Source: Bacilli bacterium | GTDB taxonomy: Bacteria > Bacillota_I > Bacilli_A > RFN20 > CAG-826 | Length of the DNA stretch: 15,999 nucleotides | Reading direction: 5' to 3' | Assembly: GCA_024698065.1 (NCBI GenBank) | Contig: JAILRR010000040.1 | Span: 1 to 15,999, forward strand | In this document: one piece after another, positions 7,303 through 14,647 of the stretch | Numbering within the stretch: position 1 is the first letter of the stretch | Layout: every line of letters starts with the position of its first letter | The notes under the pieces: generated by a model | The model's database searches: none | The model's input: only the letters and a program-made list of their open reading frames with translations | Told to the model about the DNA's origin: nothing | Translations under genes and position numbers: made by a program

Positions 7303-8003
7303 TATTTCTCCTTGGGTATGGCGATGTATGCCCTTTTGTTGAGAGCGTCTTTCGCTGCGGCGGTCTCCGCTTCTTTCTTGCTTCTGCCAGTTCCCCTTCC
7401 GAGTTCGCTCCCCATGAAGTAGACGCCGACGGTGTAGATCTTATTGTTGCTTGGGCCTTCTTCTTTGATTGGCTTATAGACAACCGTTTCTTTTGTATCG
7501 GCCTGAATGGCTTCCTGAAGCTCGCTCTTAGGGTTCTCCTCATAGAGGATGGTTCCATATTGGATTGGCTTCTCGAAAAGATTCCAAACGAATTTGTATG
7601 TGAATTCTAGCCCTTGATCGAGAAGCATCGCTCCGATGAAGGATTCAAAGCAATCCTCAAGGACCGAGAGATTGTCTTCCACCTTGCCAGTGAAAGATGG
7701 ACCGACTTTGATATATGGCACGAGGCAAATCTGTTTGGCTAACTCGGCTTCGGATTCAGTTCTGATGAATTGGCTTTTGAGAATGCTTAGGTCCCCTTGT
7801 TGCATCTCTGGGTGGTAACGGTAGCAAAGCTCGCCCGTGACCGCGCCCACAGTTGAGTCGCCTAAAAACTCAAGCCTCTCATAGTCCTGATGCTTCTTAT
7901 TGGTGATGGCATTCACGGAACTATGGGTCAAAGCGACTTCATAGACGTCTTTGTTCTTGGCTTTGATTCCTAGTGATTCGAAAAGGGGATCAAGGTAACT
8001 CAT
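7302..8003 (-). CDS. rnc: Ribonuclease III
   Basis: Double-strand-specific endoribonuclease that processes rRNA precursors and structured mRNAs. It has 233 residues, the normal length. The catalytic domain has the signature ERLEFLGDS (42-50) with acidic residues E42, E45 and D49, and the second metal-binding pair D117-x-x-E120 (LEDCFESFIGA). The family's essential residues are therefore all present. A double-stranded-RNA-binding domain follows at about 156-225, starting NPKSELQE and ending GRSKKEAETAAAKDAL. The start overlaps the plsX stop as TAATG; GAGGA lies about 12 bases upstream, a rather long spacing, so translation may rely on coupling to plsX. Confidence 0.97.
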   Translation of the reverse strand: MSYLDPLFESLGIKAKNKDVYEVALTHSSVNAITNKKHQDYERLEFLGDSTVGAVTGELCYRYHPEMQQGDLSILKSQFIRTESEAELAKQICLVPYIKVGPSFTGKVEDNLSVLEDCFESFIGAMLLDQGLEFTYKFVWNLFEKPIQYGTILYEENPKSELQEAIQADTKETVVYKPIKEEGPSNNKIYTVGVYFMGSELGRGTGRSKKEAETAAAKDALNKRAYIAIPKEK

Positions 8004-8989
8004 TATTCTGCTTTTTCCTCGACGAATGCGTCTTTGATTTTGGTGATGACGTCGCCCTCAATCAAGTGATAGAGAACTTCCATCGCGCTGCCAAATGATT
8101 TGCCAGTGCTATTGCCATGGGCTTTGACGACAGCGCTATTAACGCCCATGAGCATGGCTCCACCAACGTTGCTTGGATCAAGCTTGCTGGTGAGGAGTTT
8201 GACGGCTGGCTTGGCGAAGAGATAACCGATCTTGCAACGGAGTTTGGACATAAATCCCTTCTTAAGAAGCTTGCCCATTCCTTTGGCAGTGCCTTCGGTG
8301 GTCTTAAGCATAACATTACCGGTGAAACCATCGCTAACGACGACATCGGCTAATCCTTTAAGGAGTTTATCGCCTTCGATATTCCCAGCAAAATTGATGT
8401 TTTTCATTTCTTTGAGAAGCTTATATGCTTCTTTGCTGACTGGTGAGCCTTTGCCTTCTTCACTACCATTGCTAAGCAAGCAAACGCGTGGTTCTTTAAC
8501 GCCATAGACCGCTCTTGAATAGCAAGTTCCCATATAAGCGAACTGAGCCAATTCCTCTGGGGTATTGACGTTAGATGCACCAACATCGAGAAGGGTTGTG
8601 TATCCATCACCTTCAAGTTGAGGGAAGGCTGTAACAAGAGCTGGACGCTGGACGCCCGGGATCTTCTTGAGGATGAGAGTGGCTGCGCTAAGGAAAGCGC
8701 CAGTCGCACCGGCGGAGATAATGCCATCAGCATTCTCGGCTTTGGCGGTATTAAGGGCAATGACCATCGAGGACTCTTTGCGTCTGATGACTTCAAGAGC
8801 GCCGCATGTCATCTCAACGACATCCTCGGCGTTGATAACCTTCGCGAAAGTCATATCTTTGAGTTCAGCTTCCTTGCCAACGAGGATGAGTTCAACATCC
8901 GGATGCTTGGCATGGAAAAGGGTAACGCCTTCTTTGGTAGCAACGCTTCCAAGGTCGCTTCCCATCATATCGACAACAATTTTCTTCAT
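8003..8989 (-). CDS. plsX: Phosphate acyltransferase PlsX
   Basis: Interconverts acyl-ACP and acyl-phosphate, the acyl donor used by PlsY to begin phospholipid synthesis; it is a peripheral membrane enzyme. It has 328 residues, the usual length. Family stretches are the N-terminal VVDMMGSD (usually VDAMGGD), GATGAFLSAA at about 92-101, SDGFTGNVMLKTTEG in the centre and NVGGAMLMGVNSAVVKAHG near the C-terminus. It is the first gene of the operon that continues through rnc, ftsY, ylxM, ffh, the 617-aa gene and lemA. AGAGG lies nine bases before the ATG. The 52-bp gap after recG holds a 19-bp palindrome over a possible -10. Neither fapR nor fabD, fabG or acpP, the Bacillus neighbours, is present. 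Confidence 0.97.
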   Translation of the reverse strand: MKKIVVDMMGSDLGSVATKEGVTLFHAKHPDVELILVGKEAELKDMTFAKVINAEDVVEMTCGALEVIRRKESSMVIALNTAKAENADGIISAGATGAFLSAATLILKKIPGVQRPALVTAFPQLEGDGYTTLLDVGASNVNTPEELAQFAYMGTCYSRAVYGVKEPRVCLLSNGSEEGKGSPVSKEAYKLLKEMKNINFAGNIEGDKLLKGLADVVVSDGFTGNVMLKTTEGTAKGMGKLLKKGFMSKLRCKIGYLFAKPAVKLLTSKLDPSNVGGAMLMGVNSAVVKAHGNSTGKSFGSAMEVLYHLIEGDVITKIKDAFVEEKAE

Positions 8990-9008
8990 AATGAAAAACC
9001 TCTGCTTC

Positions 9009-9027
9009 GATAGTTAGTATAACTATC
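9009..9027. promoter_or_regulatory. Palindromic operator candidate upstream of plsX
   Basis: Perfect 8-bp arms with a 3-bp centre; on the minus strand GATAGTTA-TAC-TAACTATC. It lies 20 bp upstream of the plsX ATG and covers a TATACT that would be a good -10. As RNA it would fold into an 8-bp hairpin, but no T-run follows, so a terminator is unlikely. Position and symmetry recall the lipid-regulator sites upstream of plsX in other Bacillota (FapR in Bacillus). The sequence is not an obvious FapR or FabT consensus. Confidence 0.5.
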
Positions 9028-9044
9028 AAGCAAGCCTTAATCTA
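9016..9044 (-). promoter_or_regulatory. Putative plsX operon promoter
   Basis: On the minus strand TAGATT (complement of 9039-9044, 3 of 6 matches to the -35 consensus) is 17 bp from TATACT (complement of 9016-9021, 5 of 6 matches to the -10). Transcription would start near 9008, leaving a leader of about 20 bases that holds the AGAGG ribosome binding site. The -35 overlaps the recG stop codon. This is moderate evidence only, since recG transcripts could also read through. Confidence 0.45.
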
Positions 9045-11033
9045 GGATAATCGGAAGTCGGTAAGCGACTTCTTTACTTCATACAAGATATTGAGGTTGT
9101 CACTTTCCTTAGGATTTTTGAGAATCTCTTTGGCGTCATCTCTCGCGCATTCGAAGATTTTGAAGTCATCGATGATATTGGCCACAAGGAAAGAAGGAAG
9201 GCCAGATTGCCGTGTGCCCATAAGCTCGCCAGGACCACGCAATTTGAGGTCCATCTCAGCGATTTCAAAACCATCATCGCTATTCAAAAGCACCTGCAAT
9301 TTCGCATTATCTTCCTCATTTTGCTCACTAAACATGATGAAAGTCGAAGGCGATCCATCTCGCCCCACTCTTCCGCGTAGCTGGTGCAAACTCGAAAGCG
9401 AGAAATGCGATGGCGAGTAAACAATCATGAGGTTGGCTTCTTTGACATCGATGCCGACTTCGATAAGGGATGTGGCGACGAGGATTGGACAGATTCCGCT
9501 CTTGAAAGCGAGTATGGCCACATTCTTATCTTCTTCGCTCATTTGGCCATGCATAATGACCACTTTGTTCTCATAATACTTCTTGTATCTTTCGTAAACG
9601 GCTTTAACAGAAGTGACGTCTTTGTCTTCCCCTCCTTCAATTTGGGGAACGACAACATAGATGCGTTTCTTTTCGGAAAGTGATTTCGTGACGATATCCG
9701 CCACTTTCTTATCCGCTCTTTTGACAAGGATTGTTTTGACGTTTCGTTTGCCTTGTGGGAATTCGGTCAGGGTTGAGATATCAAGATCGCCATAAATCGT
9801 CATCGTTAAAGTGCGAGGGATTGGGGTCGCACTCATCAAAAGCAAATCGGCATGTTCACCTTTGTCTAGGAGAAGGGTTCTTTGGTTAACGCCAAACTTA
9901 TGTTGCTCATCGATGATAGCGAGTCCCAAATAAGCGTATTTGACGCTTTTCGAGAAGAGGGCATGCGTGCCAACAACGATGTCGATCGTCCCATCTTCGA
10001 GGTCTGCAAGAACAGTTCTTTTTTCGCTTGGTTCCATTGCCCCTACAAGGAGGCCGACATTCACATGGGTACCTTCGAAAAGCCTCTTTAAAGTCTCGTA
10101 ATGTTGCCTAGCCAAAGAATCGGTCGGGGCAAGAAGGGCGGTTTGTTCGCTTCTTGTGTAATTGGCGTATCCGCATAAAGCGGCGACAAGTGTCTTTCCT
10201 GTGCCGACATCCCCTTGCAAAAGGCGATACATAACACTCTCTTTATCCATGTCATTGACGCATTCATCAAGGGCTTTCTGCTGATCATTAGAAAGAGAAT
10301 ATGGCAGGGATTTGACGATGATATTTAGTTTTTCGCGGTTGATTTGGCGCCTTCTGTCTTTACGAAGGGCTTTGTTCTCTGCACGCACTTCTTGGTTCTT
10401 AATTTCAAAGAGAAGAGCCTCTTGGTATTTGAGGGTTCTCATGCCTTGATGGATGTCATTAAAGTTTCTAGGCATATGAACCAAACGGTATGCTTCCTTG
10501 AGTGGGAGGAGGCGATATTTCTTCCTATAGGCTTCTGGAATCACGTCTTCTATGCCGCTTTCAAGAAGGGCTTTCTTAACTAGTCTCACAAAAGCAAAAT
10601 TCTGAATATCCGAAGGCAAAGAATAGATTGGCTTAAGGGCTTCTTCTTGTGGGATTTCGCCACTAAGGATGTTGACCATCGAAACGGTGTGCCTATTCTT
10701 CTCATAAACACCTGTCAGGGTATATATGGTGTCAGGCTTAAGCATCTTGCCAAGATAGGTCCTGTTCCAAGCTTCGATGAGGAAGACCATGCCCCCTACA
10801 GTCTCAAAATAAAAACGATACAAGGTTCTTTTAGCGAACCTCATCGGATGAGGAGCGCCTCCCCTAATCTTCCCTTTGAGGACAACATGCTCCTTGTCTT
10901 CATAAGAGACTTTCTCTTCTGTGTACGCGTAATTCTCATATCTCCTTGGAAGATGGGAAAGCACATCGGCGTAGCTAAAGATACCGATGCTTGCTAGAGC
11001 GGAATTCATCTTCTTGGACTTAGAAAGGGCCAT
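9042..11033 (-). CDS. recG: ATP-dependent DNA helicase RecG
   Basis: Branch-migrating helicase that rescues stalled forks and processes recombination intermediates. It has 663 residues, slightly shorter than the usual 670-690, with a compact N-terminus. An OB-fold wedge domain lies at about 45-130, though its usual FFN stretch is diverged (IEAWNRTYL). Helicase motifs are GDVGTGKT (274-281), DEQHKFGV (375-382), SATPIPRT (401-408), PQIEGG (463-468), SLIEVGIDV (522-530) and HQLRGRVGR (550-558). The C-terminal ARGP-like region is seen as LKLRGPGELMGTRQSG. No Shine-Dalgarno sequence precedes the ATG. A -10 element sits exactly six bases upstream, suggesting a leaderless message. A second in-frame ATG at codon 9 also lacks a ribosome binding site. 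Confidence 0.96.
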   Translation of the reverse strand: MALSKSKKMNSALASIGIFSYADVLSHLPRRYENYAYTEEKVSYEDKEHVVLKGKIRGGAPHPMRFAKRTLYRFYFETVGGMVFLIEAWNRTYLGKMLKPDTIYTLTGVYEKNRHTVSMVNILSGEIPQEEALKPIYSLPSDIQNFAFVRLVKKALLESGIEDVIPEAYRKKYRLLPLKEAYRLVHMPRNFNDIHQGMRTLKYQEALLFEIKNQEVRAENKALRKDRRRQINREKLNIIVKSLPYSLSNDQQKALDECVNDMDKESVMYRLLQGDVGTGKTLVAALCGYANYTRSEQTALLAPTDSLARQHYETLKRLFEGTHVNVGLLVGAMEPSEKRTVLADLEDGTIDIVVGTHALFSKSVKYAYLGLAIIDEQHKFGVNQRTLLLDKGEHADLLLMSATPIPRTLTMTIYGDLDISTLTEFPQGKRNVKTILVKRADKKVADIVTKSLSEKKRIYVVVPQIEGGEDKDVTSVKAVYERYKKYYENKVVIMHGQMSEEDKNVAILAFKSGICPILVATSLIEVGIDVKEANLMIVYSPSHFSLSSLHQLRGRVGRDGSPSTFIMFSEQNEEDNAKLQVLLNSDDGFEIAEMDLKLRGPGELMGTRQSGLPSFLVANIIDDFKIFECARDDAKEILKNPKESDNLNILYEVKKSLTDFRLS

Positions 11034-11048
11034 CGTCTTATATTAGCA
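11033..11048 (-). promoter_or_regulatory. Extended -10 promoter giving a possibly leaderless recG mRNA
   Basis: On the minus strand TGCTAATAT (complement of 11040-11048) is an extended -10. Six bases separate it from the A of the recG ATG, so the standard start point would be that A itself. There is no Shine-Dalgarno sequence. The -35 position falls in the terminator of the upstream protease gene and has no recognisable hexamer. Confidence 0.5.
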
Positions 11049-11049
11049 C

Positions 11050-11079
11050 AAAAAAGAAAACCCGATTATGTATCGGGTT
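11050..11079 (-). terminator. Rho-independent terminator of the M6 protease gene
   Basis: An 8-bp perfect stem AACCCGAT/ATCGGGTT (11059-11066 with 11072-11079) has a 5-base loop. On the minus strand a T-rich tail (TTTTCTTTTTT) follows. The protease stop codon overlaps the edge of the stem. It separates the protease transcript from recG. Confidence 0.88.
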
Positions 11080-12802
11080 AGTCTCTTGTGAGGGTGAGAG
11101 TCGCTCTCGCGTCTTTGGCTCTTTCACCGGTGGTGATTGAGACATTCACAGTCCAGCCAAGGGTGTCTCCGCTATTGAGCTTACGTCCATTGACGAATTG
11201 GGAGCTATATTGCGAGCACGTGAACTGGGAGTTGTTTCCAAAGAGGTCATTACCTTCAAGCTCTCTATCGCAATGATAGGTTGTTGAGCGATCGTTTCTT
11301 ATGAGTTGGAGAATGTTGTAGTTATAGTAACCGGCACCACAAACAGAGAGTCTTCCACTCATGTCTTTGAGAGGATGATCATAGGAATTGGTCATCATGA
11401 AGTAGAGATTGTCTTCATCCGGCACTTTCTTTGGATGACTGGTATCCGGTGTGAAATAACTGGTGCCTCTTGTCTTGATCTTCACGAGCCTAGCGTCAAC
11501 GTGCCAAACGCGGATTCCGATCTCCATTGGCCCTTGAGGAGCTTGATTAGAGCCACTATAGGTTGTGTATTGGGTTTCACTATCAAGCTGGTTGAGGCCG
11601 GTTGGGGTATATAGTTCGAGAAGGACATATTCGTCGAATGGGGAGTTGTCGACGTTGAAGCCATTTGGCTGGAGCAAGACAAGGTCACGGCCTTTGCCTT
11701 GGAAAGGTCTGATCGTCAAAGTGCAGGAATCCTCTGGAACATATGGGTCGGACCAGCCAAGCGCTAAAGCGCTATAAGGGTCATGACCTCCGACGTTATG
11801 GTCTTGCATGCTGAATCCGCCAGCAGGGCTATATTGACCAGAATAATCATAATAATCAGGCAAACCAAACATATGCCCCATCTCATGGATGAAGGTATGG
11901 GCATCGACATGGCCGCCAACTGGTGGGTTTCCACCGCCATAGAAATATAAACCGGTTCTGGCGTTAGCAGAGCCCCAATCGTACATGAAATCAAATGAAG
12001 CCCAGAAGAAAGCGTTCGCCGTAGGAGTGTCTTGATCGGCTTCTTCCATCGTCCATGAAGTGTAAGCCCAGAAGTTCTCCCTTCCATCGTTTTCGTCATC
12101 CCAATCGTTATAGGCCGATATCTGATCTGGAGCGGCATAAATGAGCATGACGCCATCTAAATAGCCATCGCTATCACTATCGAAATAGGAACGAGGCAAA
12201 GAGCCTGCTTGGGAGAAATACCAATCGGCAGCAGTGTTGACTAAAGAGGTCGTTTTTTCAGTATTATTGCCATAAGCATCCATCGCTTCGCCGATTTCAT
12301 ACCAATCGGTGACGACACCATCGAGACTGCATCTCCCTTGGGACATCTTGGAATAGTAGGTTTTGACACTATGCCAACCTGTTTCTTCTCTGGTTCCGAA
12401 ATAAGCCGTCTCAATGTCTTCCCTGACATCTTCTTTATGATTTTCCGTGATGCATGCCTCGGAATCAGTGAACCAAACAGGAATCACAAGAAGCTTAGGG
12501 TTCCCAACACTCGGGGTGTAGTCATTATCTAAAAAGCAATGCTTCGAATAGTCCTTGTAGTCGTAGTCGAATTTAGTCTTCTGAATCGGATTGACGATAT
12601 CCTCTTCATCTTCTTCCTCATCATCAAAGTGAGGTTCAAGCGAAGACAAATCGCTTCCACTACTATTAGGAGAAGTGTTTTTTGTAGAAGAATTGGTACC
12701 GCTTATGCTTGAGCTATTCCATGGGAAAACAATGCATCCGCTAAGGGTGAATGCCGATATCAATCCTAAGGTTATAAATTTTATCTGTTTCGCGTTTTTC
12801 AT
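11078..12802 (-). CDS. M6-type zinc metalloprotease, surface lipoprotein
   Basis: A secreted protease-like protein of 574 residues. It has a lipoprotein signal peptide: basic start (MKNAKQIK), hydrophobic core and lipobox LSGC with the lipidated Cys at 23, so it should be anchored outside the membrane. A Ser/Asn/Thr-rich linker (about 30-53) and an acidic patch (DDEEEDEED, 60-68) follow. The zinc site is H306-E307-x-x-H310-x-x-G313-x-x-D316, the M6 (immune inhibitor A-like) signature. M332 is in the Met-turn region (GGFSMQDHNVGGHDPYSALALGW). A calcium-loop-like DSDSDGYLDGV sits at 208-218, as in M6 relatives. The C-terminal 200 residues look beta-rich and contain several cysteines. It is a single-gene unit with its own promoter and terminator, inserted between fakA and recG. 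The substrate is unknown; all catalytic residues are intact. Confidence 0.88.
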   Translation of the reverse strand: MKNAKQIKFITLGLISAFTLSGCIVFPWNSSSISGTNSSTKNTSPNSSGSDLSSLEPHFDDEEEDEEDIVNPIQKTKFDYDYKDYSKHCFLDNDYTPSVGNPKLLVIPVWFTDSEACITENHKEDVREDIETAYFGTREETGWHSVKTYYSKMSQGRCSLDGVVTDWYEIGEAMDAYGNNTEKTTSLVNTAADWYFSQAGSLPRSYFDSDSDGYLDGVMLIYAAPDQISAYNDWDDENDGRENFWAYTSWTMEEADQDTPTANAFFWASFDFMYDWGSANARTGLYFYGGGNPPVGGHVDAHTFIHEMGHMFGLPDYYDYSGQYSPAGGFSMQDHNVGGHDPYSALALGWSDPYVPEDSCTLTIRPFQGKGRDLVLLQPNGFNVDNSPFDEYVLLELYTPTGLNQLDSETQYTTYSGSNQAPQGPMEIGIRVWHVDARLVKIKTRGTSYFTPDTSHPKKVPDEDNLYFMMTNSYDHPLKDMSGRLSVCGAGYYNYNILQLIRNDRSTTYHCDRELEGNDLFGNNSQFTCSQYSSQFVNGRKLNSGDTLGWTVNVSITTGERAKDARATLTLTRD

Positions 12803-12812
12803 TTTTGAGCAT

Positions 12813-12829
12813 CATTCCTTTAAGGAATG
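12813..12829. promoter_or_regulatory. Palindrome at the protease transcription start, covering the ribosome binding site
   Basis: CATTCCTT-T-AAGGAATG: perfect 8-bp arms around one base. It overlaps the start point predicted from the TATAAT at 12835-12840. In RNA, six pairs around a five-base loop would hide the AAAGGA sequence. It is either an operator or a 5'-terminal hairpin. Confidence 0.45.
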
Positions 12830-12843
12830 TTTGGATTATAACA
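12828..12843 (-). promoter_or_regulatory. Promoter of the M6 protease gene
   Basis: On the minus strand TGTTATAAT gives a perfect TATAAT (complement of 12835-12840) with a TGn extension. No clear -35 was found at 16-18 bp. The start point would be near 12828, 26 bases before the ATG. The only Shine-Dalgarno-like sequence (AAAGGA) ends 13 bases before the ATG, longer than usual. Confidence 0.6.
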
Positions 12844-12894
12844 ACTATAAATAGTATTTCACTAAATATTTGTCTATACGCTCTAAAACGTATT

Positions 12895-12918
12895 AAAAAA
12901 GCCTCACTAAGTGAGGCT
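12895..12918 (-). terminator. Rho-independent terminator of yloU-fakA
   Basis: An 8-bp perfect stem AGCCTCAC/GTGAGGCT (12900-12907 with 12911-12918) has a 3-base loop, followed on the minus strand by T6. It lies 14 bp past the fakA stop. The remaining sequence up to 12835 is AT-rich and holds the protease promoter. Confidence 0.92.
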
Positions 12919-12931
12919 AATTTGTTGTTTT

Positions 12932-14644
12932 TTATTCGACGCCGACAAGGAAACTGTAGACTGGCTGTCCGCCCTTACGGACGTTGACTTCGAGATTTGG
13001 ATAGGTCTCGCTCATGTATTCGCTAACCTCTTTCTCTTCTTTCTCGGAACAATCTTTTCCAACGTAGATGCTTAAGGCGAACGAATCTTCGTTAACAAGG
13101 GAAGCGACCAAAGATTTGAGGGCTTCAAGCTTGTCTTTGACGCAAGAGACGATCTCTTTGTCTTCCTTCATTCCCATGTAATAGTCTTTGGTGACGTGGA
13201 CTCCGTTGATGTCGGTGTCCTTGATGGCATAGGTGACGGAACCGCTCTTGATCATTCCAAGAGCCTCTTTCATCGATTCGGTGATCTCTTCAGCAGACAT
13301 CTCGGTGCTATATTGCATCAAAGAAGCGATTCCCTGAGGGATGGTCTTTGATGGGATGACGTTGACTTTGACGCCTTCGGTATCGATGACTTCGGCAGCC
13401 TGATTGGCGGCCATGACGATATTGCCGTTATTTGGAAGGATATAGACGTTGTGAGCGTGGATCTCAGTCACGGCTTTGACGAAGTCTTCGGTCGATGGGT
13501 TCATGGTCTGACCACCACTAACGATGACATCGACGCCAAGTTCTTTGAACATCTCATCGAGTCCTTCGCCAGAGCTGACGGCGATGACGCCGAAGTCGGT
13601 CCATGGCCTTTCTTCTTCTTTCTTGGCCATTCTGTGGCGCTCGATGTTGCCAAACATGTCAGTGGCAACGGAGCCATTTTGGATATTGTGATGCTCTTCG
13701 CTCATATTCTCGATGGTGATGGTAAGGAATTCGCCATAGTTCTGAGCGTAGTTAAGCATGGTGCCTGGAGTCAATGTGTGGACGTGGACCTTGACGATAT
13801 CATCGTCGCGGACAAGGACCAAGCTGTTGCCGTTATTCGAAAGGAATTTCTGGAAGTTCTTTTCGACGAATGGCTTCTTGCCATCTTCAGGTTTTCCTAA
13901 GCGGAGAATGAACTGAGTGCAATAGCCATAGCCCTCCTCCTCTTCGGAAAGCTGGGCGCCGGCATATGTTTCTGGAGCGATGATCGGGGAAGACATCTCA
14001 TCCTTAGCGGGATTGGTCTCCCTTTCGACGAACTTGCCATGCGCAGCCTTGGCCATGCCTTCGAAGACGATGGTAAGACCCGCTCCGCCAGAATCGACGA
14101 CCCCAACCTGTTTGAGGACTGGGAGAAGATCAGGCGTATGGGCAAGGGATTTTTTGGCTTCTTCAAGAAGGATGTCGAGAGTTTGCTCAATGGTGAAGCT
14201 ATCTTTGACGCGGTCAACGAGAGCGGAGCTCGCTTCTCTGATGACGGTGAGGATCGTACCTTCGACTGGGCGCATGACGGCTTTGTAAGCTGTCTCTTTG
14301 GCCGACAGGAAGGCTTCGGCGAATTCTCTGACGTTGAGCTGTTTCTTGCCAGCGCAAGCGTTGGAGAATCCTTTGAAGATCTGGGAGGTGATGACGCCAG
14401 AGTTTCCACGGGCACCCATTAAGAGGCCGCGGCTGAAGGACTGGGCAATCACCGAAATGGCGATGTCGTTTTTGTTTTCGATTTCCTTAGCACCTGAGGT
14501 GAGGGTAAGGTTCATGTTCATACCCGTGTCGCCATCTGGGACAGGGAAAACATTAAGCTTGTCGACTTCTGGATAGTGGTTGTAAAGGTTGTTGGCGCCA
14601 GACAAGAAGAGCTGCTTGAGCTCCTGGCCGTTGATTGTTTTCAT
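12932..14644 (-). CDS. fakA: Fatty acid kinase catalytic subunit FakA (YloV/DhaK-like)
   Basis: Phosphorylates fatty acids presented by FakB proteins to give acyl-phosphate for phospholipid synthesis; cytoplasmic. It has 570 residues, the typical length. The N-terminal DhaL-like kinase domain shows LNVFPVPDGDTGMNMNLTLTSG (from residue 30) with metal-binding D37 and D39, and GARGNSGV (77-84). VVDSGGAGL follows within the first 200 residues. The middle part starts near GYGYCTQFIL. The C-terminal domain has VSSGEG, VSGGQTMNPS and ILPNNGNI, the usual YloV blocks. The start lies three bases after the yloU stop without a strong ribosome binding site, so it is probably translationally coupled. With PlsX in the same cluster this points to use of exogenous fatty acids. 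No fakB is in the window. Confidence 0.95.
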   Translation of the reverse strand: MKTINGQELKQLFLSGANNLYNHYPEVDKLNVFPVPDGDTGMNMNLTLTSGAKEIENKNDIAISVIAQSFSRGLLMGARGNSGVITSQIFKGFSNACAGKKQLNVREFAEAFLSAKETAYKAVMRPVEGTILTVIREASSALVDRVKDSFTIEQTLDILLEEAKKSLAHTPDLLPVLKQVGVVDSGGAGLTIVFEGMAKAAHGKFVERETNPAKDEMSSPIIAPETYAGAQLSEEEEGYGYCTQFILRLGKPEDGKKPFVEKNFQKFLSNNGNSLVLVRDDDIVKVHVHTLTPGTMLNYAQNYGEFLTITIENMSEEHHNIQNGSVATDMFGNIERHRMAKKEEERPWTDFGVIAVSSGEGLDEMFKELGVDVIVSGGQTMNPSTEDFVKAVTEIHAHNVYILPNNGNIVMAANQAAEVIDTEGVKVNVIPSKTIPQGIASLMQYSTEMSAEEITESMKEALGMIKSGSVTYAIKDTDINGVHVTKDYYMGMKEDKEIVSCVKDKLEALKSLVASLVNEDSFALSIYVGKDCSEKEEKEVSEYMSETYPNLEVNVRKGGQPVYSFLVGVE

Positions 14645-14647
14645 TTC

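Noticed and set aside
9009..9027. Hairpin between recG and plsX as a terminator
   Set aside because: There is no T-run after the stem on the coding strand. Its place over a TATACT fits an operator better.
13451..13900. Plus-strand frame of 149 residues
   Set aside because: It lies wholly opposite fakA, whose motifs are intact. Long antisense frames are expected from this codon usage.
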